From Agarophyton chilense (lineage: Eukaryota > Rhodophyta > Florideophyceae > Gracilariales > Gracilariaceae), in the NCBI GenBank assembly GCA_030374765.1, contig JARGXX010000105.1, positions 2,107,580 to 2,171,579 on the forward strand: a stretch of 64,000 nt of DNA. The letters run 5' to 3'. The notes under the pieces are model-generated. The model worked only from the letters and a program-made list of their open reading frames with translations, was not told the origin of the DNA and made no database searches. The position numbers and the translations under genes are program-made. Shown in pieces: positions 59,463 through 64,000 of this stretch (the first letter of the stretch is position 1; the number at the start of each line of letters is the position of its first letter).

Positions 59463-60220
59463 TTAATTTCCCGATGACGCGGGTTTCTCCCTCGCTACAT
59501 CGGCGTTTTTCTGTATTTCTGGGGCTAAACCCTGTAATCTTTCAGAGTTCTGAGCTCTCGCATGAGTTCTGTGAACCATATCCGCAAGTTCCCAAGCTTT
59601 GGCCTTCCAAAATGATTGTCCCGGCACACGGGTTGGTTCTTGCTCTGAGAGAGCTTCATAGTTCGAGACCACTCGATGTACCTGTGTAAAGGGCAGAGTG
59701 CACTCTCATGACAAATGATTTCTTCCATAGCACCCACAATATATCAGGCCTTCCCTGTTTAACCTCAGCTGAGGCTGTTCCGTAACACGGGTGTCCACCC
59801 AAACAGGCTTCTGAGAAGGAAAACCACCCGCTGGCGGGACCATCGGACTCCTGTAATTATAACGGCGTGGGTCCATAGCCAATATAACATCTTCCACATG
59901 GGAATCAGTTGACGGCAAATCCGTGGTAGGCACTGACCCCTCTGGATCATCCATAAAATTAACTGCGTCTTCTCCAGTATAGCTGGCATCATGAGACGTA
60001 AACGTTGAAACAAGTGATTCTTCTGGCGACTCCAGATGCAAAAACTTGCCTCGCTTGATAGGGCGTTTTATATCCCTGTTAGCAACAGGGTAGGTCCCCA
60101 GACGACGTGTTCCACCTCGGCGACGAGCGCGAACGGCTTCATCTTCAGCCTGTGCATACTGCACTAATTCCAGAAAACTGATTTTCGAGTGTTTCTGCCG
60201 ATGATGCGCTACCAATGACT
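59463..60220 (-). pseudogene. element C gag, C-terminal part
   Basis: The frame from the subtelomeric junction encodes SKISFLELVQYAQAEDEAVRARRRG and an Arg-rich, Ser/Asp-rich tail. It then reads LIYCGCYGRNHLS-stop-EC, a degenerate CCHC zinc knuckle with TGA (probably from Trp) inside it (about 59,709). A further frame (59,463-59,672) follows. The N-terminal capsid part is missing. Confidence 0.65.
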
Positions 60221-60721
60221 TGAATATATTGGTGTTTTGGCATGCTGAAAAATCAATGAATTTTTTGATGTCTGTGTCTGAGTTGAAAACAGGGCCGGCC
60301 AGATAAAAAATTGTAAAAATTATGCTGTGTCGCAGGTCAAGCAGCCAGACATGTATTTTGATTAAATCTACCGAATAGCAGGCCTCAGTACACCGCAAAT
60401 GCAAGTCTGATCGAGACTAGAAAAGCGCGATAGAAGGTGCCAAAAATGGAGGTTGTCCGAGACAAAACGGGTGTCTGAGACAAAACAGGTGTCTGAGACA
60501 CCACGGGTGTGTATGAACTTGTGACAGTTGCCATACCAAACTCATCTCTGGGCACTGGACTACACGTTGTACGGGCATGTAACGCGGCTAAACACGTAGG
60601 AAGACGTGTGAGGGAGGATCTTAGAGAAATCCAAAGTGTACAAGTGAACATGGTGGCCGCTAGATGATTTGATTTAATTTTCGAAAAGCTTCGGATTTGG
60701 GTGTGTTTGGGAGGGGTTTTA
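60221..60721 (-). repeat. subtelomeric repeat, copy 1
   Basis: About 500 bp, repeated directly at 60,945-61,463 with high identity. It begins TGAATATATTGGTGTTTTGG and ends GGGAGGGGTTTTA. Internally it has a short minisatellite of an 18-base unit (TGTCTGAGACAAAACGGG) at about 60,455-60,510, with fewer units than copy 2. A minus-strand frame (60,385-60,651) is open in both copies. Its left edge fuses in frame with the gag of element C. Confidence 0.88.
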
Positions 60722-60944
60722 GGTAGGAGATATTGAAGGTGTGCGGCGTCGCTAGGGGAGAAAGAGAAGGGCTTAGGGGAAGCCCTTAGAAAAAGAGGAG
60801 GATTTAGGGGAAGTTTTACCTATATATATTACAGGTTGTAAGTGTGGGCTGGCGCTTGGTAAAACGCGGTTGTCAGTAGCGCTTGGTAATTACATACACC
60901 AAGCGCCACGCGCTGCATTTGACGTATGTGCGATTTTGACCCCC
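60722..60944. other. spacer between subtelomeric repeats
   Basis: Contains CTTAGGGG (about 60,773) and TTTAGGGG (about 60,808), single telomere-like units, and the inverted pair GCGCTTGGTAA/ACCAAGCGC around 60,850-60,910. No gene. Confidence 0.5.
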
Positions 60945-61463
60945 TGAATATATTGGTGTTTTGGCATGCTGAAAAATCAATGAATTTTTTGATGTCTGTG
61001 TCTGAGTTGAAAACAGGGCCGGCCAGACAAAAAAATGTAAAAATTATGCTGTGGCGCAGGTCAAGCAGCCAGACATGTATTTTGATTAAATCTACCGAAT
61101 AGCAGGCCTCAGTACACCGCAAATGCAAGTCTGATCGAGACTAGAAAAGCGCGATAGAAGGTGCCAAAAATGGAGGTTGTCCGAGACAAAACGGGTGTCT
61201 GAGACAAAACGGGTGTCTGAGACAAAACGGGTGTCTGAGACACCACGGGTGTGTATGAACTTGTGACAGTTGCCATACCAAACTCATCTCTGGGCACTGG
61301 ACTACACGTTGCACGGGCCTGTAATGCGGCTAAACACGTAGAAAGACGTGTGAGGGAGGATCTTAGAGAAATCCAAAGTGTACAGTTGAATATGGTGGCC
61401 GCTAGATGATCTGATCTAATTTTCGAAAAGCCTCGGATTTGGGTGTGTTTGGGAGGGGTTTTA
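60945..61463 (-). repeat. subtelomeric repeat, copy 2
   Basis: Direct repeat of 60,221-60,721 with one extra 18-base minisatellite unit (about 61,180-61,250) and scattered substitutions. Confidence 0.88.
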
Positions 61464-61852
61464 CAATCTGAGAAAAGGTCTTTGCCGTGTGTGCGGTAGA
61501 CGGCAGATGACTAGCTCGTGATTCACCGAACTTTGGACACGCACAAGTAGGGCTGAGGAGAGTGTGTTGGATGTGAATGATGTGTAAGAGTGCTGAAGAG
61601 GGACCGAGTTGGACACAAAAACCGTGTGATGATTGGCGTTTCAGCCTACTGAAAAATGTTTGAATGACTTGCATTCCCTTAAGAAAAGAGGTGGGTTTAG
61701 GGGTAAATGCACCATTACGGGGTTTTATATTTGCAGTAAGGAAAACAATGATCAATATAATGGTGTTTTGGTAAGCTGAAAAGGCATTGAATTCTAAACC
61801 CCTGAATATGGGGTTCTTTCTACTATAACTATAGGGGTGGTTTTTCGGTTTA
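61464..61852. other. subtelomeric tail with degenerate repeat fragments
   Basis: Two weak echoes of the repeat start (about 61,632-61,670 and 61,757-61,790), a single TTTAGGGG at about 61,692, and AAACCCCTGAATATGGGGTT (about 61,797-61,816), an inverted telomere-like pair just before the array. No gene. Confidence 0.5.
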
Positions 61853-64000
61853 AGGCCGGGGTTTAGGGGTTTAGGGGTTTAGGGGTTTTAGGGGTTTAGG
61901 GGTTTAGGGCGTTTTAGGGGTTTAAGGGGTTTAGGGCTTTAGGGGTTTAGGGGTTTAGGGGTTTAGGGGTTTAGGGCGTTAGGGGTTTTAGGGCTTTAGG
62001 GGTTTAGGGGTTTAGGGGTTTTAGGGGTTTAGGGGTTTTAGGGGTTTAGGGGTTTAGGGGTTTAGGGGTTTTAGGGGTTTAGGGGTTTAGGGGTTTAGGG
62101 GTTTAGGGGTTTTAGGGGTTTAGGGGTTTAGGGGTTTAGGGGGTTTAGGGGTTTTAGGGGTTTAGGGGTTTAGGGGTTTAGGGGTTTTAGGGGTTTAGGG
62201 GTTTAGGGGTTTAGGGGTTTAGGGGTTTAGGGGTTTTAGGGGTTTAGGGGTTTAGGGTTTAGGGGTTTTAGGGGTTTAGGGGGTTTAGGGGTTTTAGGGG
62301 TTTAGGGGTTTAGGGGTTTAGGGGTTTAGGGGTTTAGGGGTTTAGGGGTTTTAGGGGTTTTAGGGGTTTTTTAGGGGTTTTAGGGGTTTTAGGGGTTTTA
62401 GGGGTTTAGGGGTTTTAGGGGTTTAGGGGTTTAGGGGTTTAGGGGTTTTAGGGGTTTTAGGGGTTTTAGGGGTTTAGGGGTTTTAGGGGTTTAGGGGTTT
62501 AGGGGTTTAGGGGTTTAGGGGTTTTTAGGGGTTTAGGGTTTAGGGGTTTAGGGGTTTAGGGGTTTAGGGGTTTAGGGGTTTTAGGGTTTAGGGGTTTAGG
62601 GGTTTTTAGGGGTTTAGGGGTTTAGGGGTTTAGGGGTTTTAGGGGTTTAGGGGTTTAGGGGTTTAGGGGTTTAGGGGTTTAGGGGTTTAGGGGTTTTAGG
62701 GGTTTAGGGGTTTAGGGGTTTAGGGGTTTAGGGTTTTAGGGGTTTAGGGGTTTAGGGCTTTAGGGGTTTAGGGGTTTAGGGGTTTTAGGGGTTTTAGGGG
62801 TTTTAGGGGTTTTAGGGGTTTAGGGGTTTAGGGGTTTAGGGGTTTAGGGGTTTAGGGGTTTAGGGGTTTTAGGGGTTTAGGGGTTTAGGGGTTTAGGGGT
62901 TTAGGGGTTTTAGGGGTTTAGGGGTTTAGGGGTTTAGGGGTTTTAGGGGTTTAGGGGTTTAGGGGTTTAGGGGTTTAGGGGTTTTAGGGGTTTAGGGGTT
63001 TAGGGGTTTAGGGGTTTTAGGGGTTTAGGGGTTTAGGGGTTTAGGGGTTTTAGGGGTTTTAGGGGGTTTAGGGGTTTTAGGGGTTTAGGGGTTTTAGGGG
63101 TTTAGGGGTTTAGGGGTTTTAGGGGTTTAGGGGTTTTAGGGGTTTTAGGGGTTTAGGGGTTTTAGGGGTTTAGGGTTTTAGGGGTTTAGGGGTTTTAGGG
63201 GTTTAGGGGTTTTAGGGGTTTAGGGGTTTAGGGGTTTTAGGGGTTTTAGGGGTTTTAGGGGTTTAGGGGTTTTAGGGGTTTAGGGGTTTTAGGGGTTTAG
63301 GGGTTTTAGGGGTTTTAGGGGTTTTAGGGGTTTAGGGGTTTTAGGGGTTTTTTAGGGGTTTAGGGGTTTAGGGGTTTTAGGGGTTTAGGGGTTTTAGGGG
63401 TTTTAGGGGTTTAGGGGTTTTAGGGGTTTAGGGGTTTAGGGGTTTTAGGGGTTTAGGGGTTTTAGGGGTTTAGGGGTTTAGGGGTTTAGGGTTTAGGGGT
63501 TTAGGGGTTTAGGGGTTTAGGGGTTTAGGGGTTTAGGGGTTTAGGGGTTTAGGGGTTTAGGGGTTTAGGGGTTTTAGGGGTTTAGGGGTTTAGGGGTTTA
63601 GGGGTTTTAGGGCTTTAGGGGTTTTAGGGGTTTAGGGGTTTAGGGGTTTAGGGGTTTTAGGGGTTTAGGGGTTTAGGGGTTTAGGGGTTTAGGGGTTTAG
63701 GGGTTTAGGGGTTTTAGGGGTTTAGGGGTTTTAGGGGTTTAGGGGTTTAGGGGTTTTAGGGGTTTAGGGGTTTTAGGGGTTTAGGGGTTTAGGGGTTTAG
63801 GGGTTTAGGGGTTTAGGGGTTTAGGGGTTTAGGGGTTTTAGGGGTTTAGGGGTTTAGGGGTTTTAGGGGTTTAGGGGTTTAGGGGTTTAGGGGTTTAGGG
63901 GTTTAGGGGTTTAGGGGTTTAGGGTTTTAGGGGTTTAGGGGTTTAGGGCGTTTTAGGGGTTTAGGGGTTTAGGGGTTTAGGGGTTTAGGGGTTTAGGGGT
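61853..64000 (+). repeat. telomeric repeat array, TTTAGGGG/TTTTAGGGG
   Basis: Uninterrupted 2.15 kb of 8-base TTTAGGGG and 9-base TTTTAGGGG units in irregular order, with rarer TTTAGGG, TTTAGGGGG, longer T runs and TTTAGGGC variants. The G-rich strand runs 5'->3' toward the window end, the orientation of a right-hand telomere. Length heterogeneity in the T run suggests a slipping telomerase template. It continues to the last base, so the true end may lie further out. Confidence 0.93.

Larger units (their letters stand above)
52101..60220 (-). mobile_element. Ty3/gypsy chromovirus-like element C
   Basis: Minus-strand gypsy element: truncated gag (60,220 down to about 59.5 kb), protease, RT, RNase H, integrase and a clear chromodomain (to 54,539), then an antisense frame (52.6-54.2 kb). 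Its gag is cut by the subtelomeric repeat at 60,221. Stops occur at conserved positions, so it is inactive. Confidence 0.85.

Noticed and set aside
61402-61755. 117-codon minus-strand frame near the telomere
   Set aside because: Begins in spacer and ends in repeat sequence; no similarity and no partner in copy 1.
61853-64000. CRISPR array or tandem coding repeat
   Set aside because: Units of 8-9 bases without spacers; simple telomeric repeat.

Overview
This is a eukaryotic chromosome-end window. The last 2.1 kb is a G-rich array of TTTAGGGG/TTTTAGGGG units running 5'->3' to the window edge, the expected orientation for a telomere on the right. The host is probably a photosynthetic alga. It encodes a DnaJ with a plastid-transit-like N-terminus, nucleus-encoded mitochondrial proteins (uS4m, ISCA2, a CCDC90/DUF1640 protein) and short GT-AG introns (59, 67 and 88 nt), and most genes have none. 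A red alga would fit, but the sequence alone does not prove it.

Layout. (1) 0-4.2 kb: a PFA-DSP-type phosphatase gene and a decayed GRDP-like (DUF1399) gene. (2) 4.2-10.8 kb: a Mutator-like element (MULE) with 286-bp terminal inverted repeats and a perfect 9-bp target duplication. It encodes a Ulp1-like domain, two FAR1-type zinc domains, a split DDE transposase and a SWIM finger. (3) 11.1-15.6 kb: a Tc1/mariner element with both TIRs and TA duplication, then a piggyBac relic. (4) 16-34.5 kb: two broken Ty3/gypsy elements (A and B, minus strand) and a truncated Ty1/copia element with its 5' LTR. (5) 35-35.5 kb: a second piggyBac fragment. (6) 35.9-49.4 kb: a compact island of ten apparently intact host genes: PEP mutase/ICL family, NF-YB, CCDC90-like, RING-H2, ISCA2, uS4m, an APH-like kinase, plastid-type DnaJ, RUVBL2 and an SRPBCC protein. 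(7) 51.5-60.2 kb: a second copia LTR in opposite orientation, then gypsy element C with a chromodomain. (8) 60.2-64 kb: duplicated subtelomeric repeat and the telomeric array.

The host genes are ordinary housekeeping genes that do not form one pathway. There is an iron-sulfur/organelle flavour: ISCA2 matures mitochondrial [4Fe-4S] proteins, plastid DnaJA proteins can serve plastid protein folding or Fe-S assembly, and uS4m is a mitoribosome part.

The least expected observations are: a convergent antisense reading frame 3' of pol in all three gypsy elements; a MULE whose Ulp1-like domain has Ser in place of the catalytic Cys; two complementary piggyBac half-relics; a tRNA-like stretch in a gypsy leader; and a subtelomeric duplication whose edges carry telomere-like motifs.
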